Positions 16,833 to 24,153 of a stretch of DNA of 32,500 bases are shown here, one piece after another. A model generated the notes under the pieces. The model made no database searches, was not told the DNA's origin, and saw only the letters and a program-made list of their open reading frames with translations. This stretch comes from Thermodesulfovibrio sp. (GTDB lineage Bacteria; Nitrospirota; Thermodesulfovibrionia; Thermodesulfovibrionales; UBA6898). Made by a program: the position numbers and the translations under genes. Where the stretch lies: the NCBI GenBank assembly GCA_013824615.1, contig PNOC01000042.1, positions 1 through 32,500 on the forward strand, written 5' to 3'. The number at the start of each line of letters is the position of its first letter. The stretch's first letter is position 1.

Positions 16833-17036
16833 CTACTTCCCCTGTTTTCTTCTCTGTGTTACGGTTTCCCCTCCAATTCCCCAGTTGTCTGTATCCACCT
16901 CGTCGATCACCACAACCGTTGTTGCCGGGTTCTTCCCCATGATATCGCGAAGCAGATGGGTCACTCCCCTGATAACCTGTTCTTTCTGTTCTGCAGTAGC
17001 GCCGTCTTTGGTTATTCTGATATTGACATAGGGCAT
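16833..17036 (-). CDS. Small 4-oxalocrotonate tautomerase-family protein
   Basis: 67 residues. Pro follows the initiator Met, which after Met removal gives the N-terminal catalytic proline of the tautomerase superfamily. The fold signature NWGIGGE is present near residues 51-57. The arginines equivalent to Arg11 and Arg39 of classical 4-oxalocrotonate tautomerase are not seen: the latter aligns to Val in TTVVVID. The substrate may therefore differ from 2-hydroxymuconate. AAAAGGAG lies about ten bases upstream of the ATG. It follows the TPR gene by 25 bases and appears to be the last gene of the proA-led operon. No aromatic degradation genes are nearby. Confidence 0.85.
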   Translation of the reverse strand: MPYVNIRITKDGATAEQKEQVIRGVTHLLRDIMGKNPATTVVVIDEVDTDNWGIGGETVTQRRKQGK

Positions 17037-17061
17037 TCTGCTTTATCTCCTTTTTATGCGG

Positions 17062-19152
17062 TCAGTGTGAGGGTTTGAATTCCTCGACGAGCTTTTTGAA
17101 GTCCTCTTCACCCATTTCCTTTGTCAGGTCGGTGATCAGGCTATGCACAATATTCACATTCGGGGAGCCCAGCTTTTCGAATATATCGAGTGCAACGAGA
17201 TAATCGATGAAGGCATCGACATAGTTCTTCTTCAGCTGCATGACTCTGCCGACCATGCCGATGCTGCTGCCGATACCTGAAATATCCCCGACTTTGCGGG
17301 CGATCTCAAGTGCCTTCTGGTAGAAATCAAGCGCCTGATCATAATCGCCCCTGCTCTGGTGGACGATGCCGATCTGGTGGTAACTCTTCGAGACCCCGGC
17401 GATGTCCCCGATCTTTTCGGCGATCTCCCCCGCCTTCCTGAAGTGTTCCAGGGCATCCTGAAAATCACCCTTGTTCTGGTGGACCATGCCGATCTGATGG
17501 TAGCTCTTGGAGATGCCTGAGATGTCACCTATCTTGCCGGCAATCTCCAGGGCCCTTTCATAGAAGGTGAGCGCCTGATCGTAATCGCCCCTGCTCTGAT
17601 GGACTATGCCCATATTGTGGCAGCTCATCGCCACTTCCGATTTGTCCCCAATCCTCCCGGCAATCTGGAGTGCATTCTGATGATATTCGAGTGCCCGGTC
17701 ATTGACACCTCTGCTCTGATATATAATGCCTATCTGATTGCAGCTCCTGGCAATGCCGGCATCATCTTTCAGTTTGGTGGCAATATCGAGTGCCTTCTCC
17801 GAGAGCTCCAGGGCCCTCTCATAATCGCCCTTGAGCTTATGCAGGAGTCCCATCTGGCCATAGATCCTGAGGATGCCGTAAAAGTCGGCCGAGTTCTGTT
17901 TTATCTCAAGTGCTTTGTTGGAAAGATCCAGCGCGCGGTCATAGTCCCCGCGTTTCTGGTAGACGATGCTGATGTTCTGGTAGCTGCCCGACTCCATCGC
18001 AATGTCCCCCATCTGCCCGGCAATCTCCAGCGCCTTCTGATGGTACTCCAGGGCGAAGTCATAATCTCCCCTGTTTTGATAGACAATGCCGATCTGGTTG
18101 TAACTCCGTGAGATAGCGGCCATATCCGCTATTTTTTCGGCGATTGCGAGGGCCTTCTGGTGGTACTCGAACGCCTGGTCATAATCACCGCGCTTCTGAT
18201 GAACAATACCGGTCTGGTGGAAGCTCCTGGAGATGCCCGCCTTGTCTCCGATCTTCTCAACTATTGCAAGGGCCTTCTGATGATACTCGAACGCCTGGTC
18301 GTAGTCGCCGCGTTTCTGGTGGATAATGCCGAGCTGGTTATACCCTTTGGCCACCTCTGCCAGGTCTCCGATCTTCCTGGCCGTCTCCAGTGCCCTCTCG
18401 GATAATTCCAGCGCACGGTCATAATCTCCCTTATCCTGATATAGCAGGCCAAGCTGATTATGGCTCATCGAGATGCCAGCCTGGTCTCCAAGCCTGGTGG
18501 CAATTTCGAGTGCCTTTTCAGAAAGCTCAAAGGCCTTCTCGTAATCTCCCCTGAGCTTGTGCAGAAGGCCCATCTGGCCATAGATTCTGAGAATGCCGTA
18601 AAAGTCGGCCGAGCTCTGTTTTATCTCGAGTGCCTTACGGGACAAATCCAATGCCTGGTCATAATCACCGCGCTTCTGATGGACAATACCGATGTTCTGA
18701 TAGCTGACCGACTCCATGGCGATATCCCCTGTGCTTCCGGCCAGCTTTAGCGCCTTTTGATGGCACTCCAGTGCCAGATCATAGTCTCCCCTGTTTTGGT
18801 AGACGATGCCGATTTGATTATAGCACCGGGAGACAGTGTCCATATCCCCGATCTGTTCAGCCAGCGCAAGTGCCTTCTGATGATACGCGAACGCCTGGTC
18901 ATAGTCGCCGCGCTTCTGAAGGACTTTGCCGGTTTGATGGAAGCTCCTTGAAATACCTGCCTGGTCCCCGTTTTTTTCAGCTATCTCCAGTGCTTTCTGG
19001 TGGTATTCGAATGCCCGGTCGTAGTCACTGCGTTTCTGATGGATAATACCAAGCTGATTATAACTCTTTTCTACCTCAGCCAGATTGCCTGTTTTCTCTG
19101 CCATCTCCAGTGTCTTCTCGGACAACTCCAGCGCACGATCGTAATCAGTCAC
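17062..19152 (-). CDS. Cytoplasmic tetratricopeptide protein of about 17 forty-residue repeats
   Basis: 696 residues, almost wholly made of about 17 units of 40 residues (TPR_12/kinesin-light-chain type, core GDYDxALExxxKALEIAxKxGD and GIVHQKRG). No signal peptide, membrane segment or catalytic domain is visible, so it is probably a cytoplasmic protein-binding scaffold. Units 1-6 and 7-12 are near-copies in order; for example units 5 and 11 both contain SADFYGILRIYGQMGLLHKL. The last unit degenerates into an acidic tail. I place the start at GTG 19152, with AGGGAG six bases upstream, 13 bases after the NIF3 stop, rather than TTG 19191 inside the NIF3 gene. LGN- and kinesin-light-chain-like bacterial TPR proteins often bind partner peptides; the partner is unknown. 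Confidence 0.88.
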   Translation of the reverse strand: MTDYDRALELSEKTLEMAEKTGNLAEVEKSYNQLGIIHQKRSDYDRAFEYHQKALEIAEKNGDQAGISRSFHQTGKVLQKRGDYDQAFAYHQKALALAEQIGDMDTVSRCYNQIGIVYQNRGDYDLALECHQKALKLAGSTGDIAMESVSYQNIGIVHQKRGDYDQALDLSRKALEIKQSSADFYGILRIYGQMGLLHKLRGDYEKAFELSEKALEIATRLGDQAGISMSHNQLGLLYQDKGDYDRALELSERALETARKIGDLAEVAKGYNQLGIIHQKRGDYDQAFEYHQKALAIVEKIGDKAGISRSFHQTGIVHQKRGDYDQAFEYHQKALAIAEKIADMAAISRSYNQIGIVYQNRGDYDFALEYHQKALEIAGQMGDIAMESGSYQNISIVYQKRGDYDRALDLSNKALEIKQNSADFYGILRIYGQMGLLHKLKGDYERALELSEKALDIATKLKDDAGIARSCNQIGIIYQSRGVNDRALEYHQNALQIAGRIGDKSEVAMSCHNMGIVHQSRGDYDQALTFYERALEIAGKIGDISGISKSYHQIGMVHQNKGDFQDALEHFRKAGEIAEKIGDIAGVSKSYHQIGIVHQSRGDYDQALDFYQKALEIARKVGDISGIGSSIGMVGRVMQLKKNYVDAFIDYLVALDIFEKLGSPNVNIVHSLITDLTKEMGEEDFKKLVEEFKPSH
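17707..19146 (-). repeat. 720-bp internal tandem duplication within the TPR gene
   Basis: The coding block 19146-18427 (TPR units 1-6) is repeated as 18426-17707 (units 7-12). Matching landmarks sit exactly 720 bases apart: AAAGTCGGCCGAG at 17881 and again at 18601. The copies differ at many third positions, so the duplication is not very recent. Confidence 0.8.
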
Positions 19153-19165
19153 AGCATTCTCCCTG

Positions 19166-19927
19166 TTATAACCCGGTAGGGTGATCAACAAAGACCGTCT
19201 CTGTTGAAAACTTTCTGCTGAGCATTTCTCCTGCTGCTCTGACCCCTAAGGTCTCGGTCGCGTAGTGACCGGCGAATATAAGGTTGATCTTCAGTTCTTC
19301 GGCAAGAGTATAAGCACTATGAGAAGGTTCACCCGTCAGAAAGGTGTCGATGTCATGCTCTTCTGCATCATGGAGTGCTGACCAGCCGCCTCCGGAGACG
19401 ATGCCGATATTTTTTACCTTCCGGTTGAAATCAATGGCCTGCGACTGCACGCCGAGTTTTTTGTCAACACGCGCTTTGAAATCATTCAGAGATATTTCCC
19501 TGCTGAGGTGTCCGCGATACCCGATTCTCTTGCCGTGGTATTCTCCAAACTCCCCGGTCTTCCTGAGTCCGAGTAGACGCAAAAGCTGCACATTATTGCC
19601 ATATTCGGGATGCCAGTCCAGCGGCAGGTGACATGCGTACAGGGAAATATTATGGTCGATCAACACTTTTATCCGTTTTCTGAGGATGCCGGTAATCGAC
19701 TTGACTCCGCCCCATATCAACCCATGGTGTACCAGCAGAAAGTCCACCTGCTGTTCAGCTGCCTTTTCGAAAACAGCGTCGCAGGCATCGACCGCAAGCC
19801 CGATTTTCCTCACTTCCCGGCTGCCTTCGACCTGAAGTCCGTTGGCGCTTTCATCCCGGGGAAATTCAGACAGAGAGAGTTCGTGATTCAGAAAGGAAAC
19901 AAGTTTTTTGAGCAGCAGACTGTTCAT
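19166..19927 (-). CDS. NIF3/DUF34-family metal-binding protein
   Basis: 253 residues, the length of the short YbgI-like form. Dinuclear metal ligands: LVHHGLIWGG with H67 and H68 in the N-terminal half, and LIFAGHYATETLG with H221 and E225 in the C-terminal half. NANGLQVEG-like text near residue 29 (ESANGLQVEG) is also diagnostic. The family is often annotated GTP cyclohydrolase 1 type 2 but its cellular role is uncertain; metal handling or chaperoning has been proposed. The start at 19927 lies nine bases after the LapAB stop, with no clear ribosome site, so translation may be coupled. The TPR gene follows 13 bases downstream. Confidence 0.92.
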   Translation of the reverse strand: MNSLLLKKLVSFLNHELSLSEFPRDESANGLQVEGSREVRKIGLAVDACDAVFEKAAEQQVDFLLVHHGLIWGGVKSITGILRKRIKVLIDHNISLYACHLPLDWHPEYGNNVQLLRLLGLRKTGEFGEYHGKRIGYRGHLSREISLNDFKARVDKKLGVQSQAIDFNRKVKNIGIVSGGGWSALHDAEEHDIDTFLTGEPSHSAYTLAEELKINLIFAGHYATETLGVRAAGEMLSRKFSTETVFVDHPTGL

Positions 19928-19936
19928 GAAAGCTGC

Positions 19937-21271
19937 TTAAACGCCTGCGGCAGAGGCCATTACAGAGCAGGTCCCGTCGAGGTTCAGCAGAAACGTGTCC
20001 CATTGCCTGCAGTCAGGGCACCGGCCGGACCACTCGTCGGCATGGAACCCGCACTGGCTGCAGCAATAGGGAAGCGTGAGTGATTTTTTTACATCGATCA
20101 CCCTGAGATATTCCCTCGCAGCTTTTTCAGCCTGGTTTCTCCTCAGGAGGATATTCCCGAGCAGGTGATGCATCTCAGGATAGGACAACCCGAGGGCTTC
20201 CATTTCAGAGAGGGTCTCGAAGGCGTCGTCGATCATCTCCAGCCGGTAGAAGACCTTTCCGAGGAAAAAGCGGATAGCCAGGTCATTCGGATTTCTGGAA
20301 ATACTGTTTTTGTAGATGCTGATCAGCCGGCTGGGTTCTCCGAGGCTTATCAGCAGGTCCTCAAGCCTCGCCAGGATTATCTTGGAAGTGGTGCTTTCAT
20401 AGGATTTTTCAAGGAGATTAACTGCTTCTTCGCTCTCTCCCTCCCTGAGCATTACCTCAGCCAGTCCCAGGGTTGCAGGAATAAAATCCTTGTTCAGTCT
20501 CAGGACGGTCTTGAAAGCCTTTTTCGCTTTTTCGAGCTGGTTATTCTCGAGACTGTCCCTGCCGTACTCATATTTGTAGCCGGTCAGCCGGTCCTGTTCC
20601 TCTTTTTTTTCTTTTTCGCCCTGTACAAGTTTGATGATAGCCTTCTGGAGCAGGACCAGATCATCCCAGCGACCCTGCTTTTCGAGCATACCCCGTTTGC
20701 GATAAAGGGCGGTCAGATTGTCTTCGTCAATATCCAGAAGGTCCTCAACATATTTCAGTGCCTCTGACCAGCGTCCCTGTTTCTCAAGGACACCTTCTAT
20801 TGCAAAGAGTGTCTGGAGGTTCTGGGGGGAGACAGCCCGGGCTTTCTGATAATAGGAGGTTGCCTTCTGGAAATCCCCCCGAGAGGCAAAAATTTCACCG
20901 AGCCTCAGGAGCGCGTCAATATGGTCAGGTTCTTCAGTCAGAATGCCCTCCAGGGCCTCCCGTGCTGTTTCCTCGTTCAGTGCCAGTATTGCATTCAGTG
21001 CCTTTGCATAGAGCGCCTGGACCTTGATCTCCTGCCTCTGTCTTTTCTGGTATTGCCAGTTATCAATAAATTTCTTGGTGTCACGGATGGCGAAGACGAT
21101 CAGCATAACGAACGCCCCGACAACAATAGACAGCAGGATAAGCGCAAACTTCGGGATCTCATAGACATCGCTGAAAGGGATCTTGATGGTGGTTACTTCC
21201 TGGTTGTAGATCGCAAAGACAGCAAGACCTGCGAGAAACAGAACAAAAATAAAGATCGAGAGTTTGCCCAT
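19937..21271 (-). CDS. lapB: LapA-LapB fusion: membrane TPR protein with C-terminal zinc ribbon
   Basis: 444 residues. Two membrane helices (3-21 and 41-61) with QEVTTIKIPFSDVYEIP between them are the layout of LapA (YciS, DUF1049). A TPR array (about 85-390) and a rubredoxin-like zinc ribbon with C404, C407, C418 and C421 are the layout of LapB (YciM). In enterobacteria LapA and LapB are adjacent separate proteins. LapB recruits FtsH to degrade LpxC and so tunes lipopolysaccharide synthesis. Here both appear in one chain. About 20 residues follow the ribbon. The start shares one base with the rlmH stop (TGATG). The role in LpxC control is inferred from the family. Confidence 0.82.
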   Translation of the reverse strand: MGKLSIFIFVLFLAGLAVFAIYNQEVTTIKIPFSDVYEIPKFALILLSIVVGAFVMLIVFAIRDTKKFIDNWQYQKRQRQEIKVQALYAKALNAILALNEETAREALEGILTEEPDHIDALLRLGEIFASRGDFQKATSYYQKARAVSPQNLQTLFAIEGVLEKQGRWSEALKYVEDLLDIDEDNLTALYRKRGMLEKQGRWDDLVLLQKAIIKLVQGEKEKKEEQDRLTGYKYEYGRDSLENNQLEKAKKAFKTVLRLNKDFIPATLGLAEVMLREGESEEAVNLLEKSYESTTSKIILARLEDLLISLGEPSRLISIYKNSISRNPNDLAIRFFLGKVFYRLEMIDDAFETLSEMEALGLSYPEMHHLLGNILLRRNQAEKAAREYLRVIDVKKSLTLPYCCSQCGFHADEWSGRCPDCRQWDTFLLNLDGTCSVMASAAGV

Positions 21272-21711
21272 CAGTGGTGGTATCCCTTCCTGTTGATTAT
21301 CGAGAAAGCCCGGTAAAGCTGCTCCAGCAGAAAAATACGGGCCATCTCGTGTGTAAAGGTCATCCGTGATAAAGAAAGCTTTTCCTGTGCACCGGCCCTC
21401 ACCTTGTCTGAAACACCAAAGGCCCCTCCCATGACGAAATTAACCCGTGGAGCATGCTGGCCGATATATTCCGCGAATTGAACCGACGTCAGATTCATGC
21501 CTTTTTCATCCAGCAGAACATAAGGCATGCCGAGTTTCATAATCCTCTCACCTTCCCGTTCAGTGGTCATCACACGGTTGCTGCCTTTTTCTTCCTTGAC
21601 CTCAACAATGGCAATATCTGCATAGTGACTCACCAGCTTCAGATACTTTTCGATGCCGTCACGAATGAACTGCTCTTTTGTCTTTCCAACCCATATCAGA
21701 TTTATCTTCAT
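21271..21711 (-). CDS. rlmH: 23S rRNA (pseudouridine1915-N3) methyltransferase RlmH
   Basis: 146 residues, close to the usual 155. The SPOUT AdoMet-binding text is clear: NFVMGGAFGVSD and the C-terminal LSLSRMTFTHEMARIFLLEQLYRA with RKGYHH at the end. It methylates pseudouridine 1915 in helix 69 of 23S rRNA in assembled 70S ribosomes. I take ATG 21711 over the TTG one codon upstream. This start lies inside rsfS, overlapping its last 53 bases in another frame, and no ribosome site is evident, so it may depend on rsfS translation. Order rsfS-rlmH is conserved in many bacteria. Confidence 0.95.
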   Translation of the reverse strand: MKINLIWVGKTKEQFIRDGIEKYLKLVSHYADIAIVEVKEEKGSNRVMTTEREGERIMKLGMPYVLLDEKGMNLTSVQFAEYIGQHAPRVNFVMGGAFGVSDKVRAGAQEKLSLSRMTFTHEMARIFLLEQLYRAFSIINRKGYHH

Positions 21712-22081
21712 CAAGATCTATGGTCTTTGCATCCATCCAGAGCTTTTCAAGGTCGTAGAAGGTGCGCGTCTCTTTCTCGAAGATATGGACAATAACATCT
21801 CCGTAATCAAGCAGCACCCAATGGCCATGCTTGCGTCCCTCAATGCCTATGGGTCTTATGCCGGCCTTGCGGAGTTCGTCTTCTATATGCTCTGAGATGG
21901 CCCTGACTTGGGTCGTGCTTTCTCCTGAGCAGACCACAAAATAGTCTGCAACCACTGTCAGGCCCGTAAGCTCAAGGACAACCGGATTTTCAGCCTTTTT
22001 TTCCAGGGCTGCCTCCGCAGCCGAAACTGCCAGTTCCCTGCTATCTGCCAATACTGCCGTGCTGCTGCCTTCATTTGTCAT
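21659..22081 (-). CDS. rsfS: Ribosomal silencing factor RsfS
   Basis: 140 residues with the DUF143 core: DYFVVCSGESTTQVRAISEHI, GIEGRKHGHWVLLDYGDVIVHIF and REFYDLE-like TRTFYDLEKLW. It binds ribosomal protein uL14 and blocks joining of the subunits when nutrients are scarce. The N-terminal 15 residues (TNEGSSTAVLADSRE) are a short non-conserved extension, and the C-terminal tail after the LEKLW motif is acidic. ATG 22081 lies two bases after the nadD stop. Its 3' end overlaps rlmH. Confidence 0.95.
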   Translation of the reverse strand: MTNEGSSTAVLADSRELAVSAAEAALEKKAENPVVLELTGLTVVADYFVVCSGESTTQVRAISEHIEDELRKAGIRPIGIEGRKHGHWVLLDYGDVIVHIFEKETRTFYDLEKLWMDAKTIDLDEDKSDMGWKDKRAVHS

Positions 22082-22083
22082 AT

Positions 22084-22749
22084 TTAATTATCCGTTCTAT
22101 ATAAGCCATTAGAAATTATAAAGGATTCAACCTTCTCTGGCAACAGGTATTTTGTGCTTTGGCCTGCCTGTAAGCGTCTCCGGATGTCTGTCGAGGAGAT
22201 GGCATAGGGCATGATACGCAGCAGGACTGCTTTTCTCCCTGATAGCAGATTGACTGTTTCGCGCTCGCATCTGCCGCTGTCCAGATAGCCCAGAACATCT
22301 GCGCCGGCATCGAGGTAGGGAGACGTCTGGAGGTCTTTAAAATATCGGCCGGGCCTGGAAAGGATGATAAAGTCCACCATGGAGGTAATCTGCCCGGGCC
22401 GGCACCAGTTCGGGATATCGAGAAAGGCATCAATGCCGAGCATAAAATACAGTGTTGCACCCCGGTAGCGGGCAGCCAGCTCTTCAAGCGTCTCGACAAT
22501 ATAAGACTTCCCGGGTCTGCTGCATTCTATATCAAGCACCTCAAAGGCGGGGTTCCCTTCCGTCGCGATCTTTGCCATCTCGAATCTCTTTGCAGCCGCT
22601 GTTATATTTTCCGGCTTCAGCGGAGGATTGCCGGCAGGGATGAACAGGACCTTGTCGAGTCCGAACGCCTCCCGCGCCTCTTCAGCAGCTCTCAGGTGGC
22701 CAAAGTGGATCGGATTAAACGTCCCCCCAAAAACCCCGATCTTCACCAC
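22084..22749 (-). CDS. nadD: Nicotinate-nucleotide adenylyltransferase NadD
   Basis: 221 residues. Nucleotidyltransferase motif GGTFNPIHFGHL (9-20) with the HxGH-type signature, and C-terminal AISSTDIRRRL, which binds the ATP phosphates. It converts nicotinate mononucleotide and ATP to deamido-NAD in NAD synthesis. The start is GTG at 22749 or the adjacent GTG at 22746; GGGAG lies near the proA stop just upstream. It follows proA by six bases. Confidence 0.95.
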   Translation of the reverse strand: MVKIGVFGGTFNPIHFGHLRAAEEAREAFGLDKVLFIPAGNPPLKPENITAAAKRFEMAKIATEGNPAFEVLDIECSRPGKSYIVETLEELAARYRGATLYFMLGIDAFLDIPNWCRPGQITSMVDFIILSRPGRYFKDLQTSPYLDAGADVLGYLDSGRCERETVNLLSGRKAVLLRIMPYAISSTDIRRRLQAGQSTKYLLPEKVESFIISNGLYRTDN

Positions 22750-22755
22750 TGCCCG

Positions 22756-24012
22756 CTACTCCCTCAATTGTCCGGTGCCCAGGACGATGAACTTGGTACA
22801 GGTAAGTTCTTCGAGTCCCATCGGGCCGCGGGCGTGGATTTTGTCGGTCGAGATTCCTATTTCAGCGCCCAGACCGAACTGAAACCCGTCGTTCAAGCGA
22901 GTCGAGGCATTTATCATGACAGCCGAGGAATCGACCTCGCGGATAAAGCGCATGCCCTTTGCATAATCATTCGTGACGATGGTGTCGGTATGTGAGGAAC
23001 TGTAGGCTGCAATATGGTCCATGGCCTCATCAATATCCTTTACAATTTTTATATTCAGCACCAGGTCATTGTATTCAATATGGAAATCCTCTTCCTTTAC
23101 AGCCTCCGTACCCGGGACGATCTTCCTGGTGTCCGGGCAGCCCTTCATCGCAACGCCGGCCTTCGCAAACCTGGCGGCTATTCCGGGAAGGAAGCTCTTT
23201 GCAATTTTTTTATCGACCAGCATCGTCTCCATGGCATTGCAGGTGCCTGGTCGCTGGACCTTGGCATTAAAGCAGATATCCGAGGCCATTGCCAGATCGG
23301 CGTCACGGTCGACAAAGACATGGCAGACCCCTTTATAATGTTTCAGAACCGGTATGCGGGAATTCTCGGTTACCGCTCTGATCAGGCCTTCTCCACCGCG
23401 GGGGATGATCAGGTCAACAATGCCTTCCAGTTTCAGCAGTTCCATGATCGCCTCGCGGTCGGCGATGTCGATAAACGTGATCGCCCCTTCTGCGATGCCC
23501 TCGGCCTTTGCGGCATCTCTCAGGATCTTGACGAGCGCCCTGTTTGAATGGATAGCCTCTGATCCGCCGCGCAGGACAACGGCGTTGCCTGCCTTGAGAC
23601 AGAGACTGGTTGCATCTGCAGTGACATTCGGCCGGGATTCATAGATAATGCCGATGACGCCGATCGGCACCCGCATGCGGCCGACGCTCATGCCGTTTGG
23701 CCGCTGCCGCATCCTGATCACCTCGCCGACAGGATCAGGCAGCGCAGCCACCTCCCTGAGCCCTGCGGCCATTTCGGCGATTCTCTTGCTGTTCAGCGTG
23801 AGACGGTCGATCATAGCCTTTGAAAGACCCTTCTTCTGTGCAAAGGCAATGTCTTTGGCGTTCTCCTTCATCAGTTCCTTCGCGCGCTTCTGAATGCCAT
23901 CCGCCATCCTGACAAGAGCGGCATTTTTCTTGCCGGATGAGGCCTTTGCCAGCGACCGGGCACCTTCTCTGGCCTCTTTTGCCTTGGCCAGTACGTATGA
24001 TGGTATATTCAT
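22756..24012 (-). CDS. proA: Gamma-glutamyl phosphate reductase ProA
   Basis: 418 residues, the normal length. Aldehyde-dehydrogenase-like domains carry VLRGGSEAIHSN, IPRGGEGLI and the catalytic-Cys region FNAKVQRPGTCNAMET. It reduces gamma-glutamyl phosphate with NADPH to glutamate semialdehyde in proline synthesis. The ATG at 24012 has TGGAGGA eight bases upstream. It is the first gene of the operon running to the tautomerase. The partner kinase gene proB is not in the window. Confidence 0.97.
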   Translation of the reverse strand: MNIPSYVLAKAKEAREGARSLAKASSGKKNAALVRMADGIQKRAKELMKENAKDIAFAQKKGLSKAMIDRLTLNSKRIAEMAAGLREVAALPDPVGEVIRMRQRPNGMSVGRMRVPIGVIGIIYESRPNVTADATSLCLKAGNAVVLRGGSEAIHSNRALVKILRDAAKAEGIAEGAITFIDIADREAIMELLKLEGIVDLIIPRGGEGLIRAVTENSRIPVLKHYKGVCHVFVDRDADLAMASDICFNAKVQRPGTCNAMETMLVDKKIAKSFLPGIAARFAKAGVAMKGCPDTRKIVPGTEAVKEEDFHIEYNDLVLNIKIVKDIDEAMDHIAAYSSSHTDTIVTNDYAKGMRFIREVDSSAVMINASTRLNDGFQFGLGAEIGISTDKIHARGPMGLEELTCTKFIVLGTGQLRE

Positions 24013-24037
24013 TGTTCTTCCTCCAGAAAAATTCTCG

Positions 24038-24081
24038 TCCCCAGCGAGTTGCTGAGGAGACCCGGCAAGCGGGAATGACGA
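24038..24081. repeat. Degenerate intergenic repeat related to the element at 8-78
   Basis: The right half, read on the minus strand, is GTCATTCCCGCTTGCCGGGT and resembles the GTCATTCC...GCTTGACCGGGG arm of the element at the window start. The left half (GTCCCCAGCGAG) is only loosely complementary. It lies between proA and slt. Confidence 0.35.
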
Positions 24082-24104
24082 TAAAACTATGTTTTCTTTA
24101 GGAT

Positions 24105-24126
24105 ACAGGAGACAGTCCTGTTTTTT
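24105..24126 (+). terminator. Hairpin with T-run, plus-strand orientation
   Basis: ACAGGA, loop GACAG, TCCTGT and a run of T to 24126 form a textbook intrinsic terminator for plus-strand transcription. Both flanking genes are on the minus strand, where the hairpin is not followed by T. It could stop antisense transcripts entering slt, or act as a weak hairpin at the slt 3' end. Confidence 0.45.
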
Positions 24127-24153
24127 GAAGCTGATGGCGGCTCTTTATGGTGA

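Noticed and set aside
17232-19046. Several plus-strand frames opposite the TPR gene
   Set aside because: They repeat with the same 120-base period as the TPR units, showing they are shadows.
17062-19152. Regularly spaced repeats considered as a CRISPR-like array
   Set aside because: The 120-bp period is the 40-residue TPR unit in an open frame. The copies diverge and there are no unique spacers.
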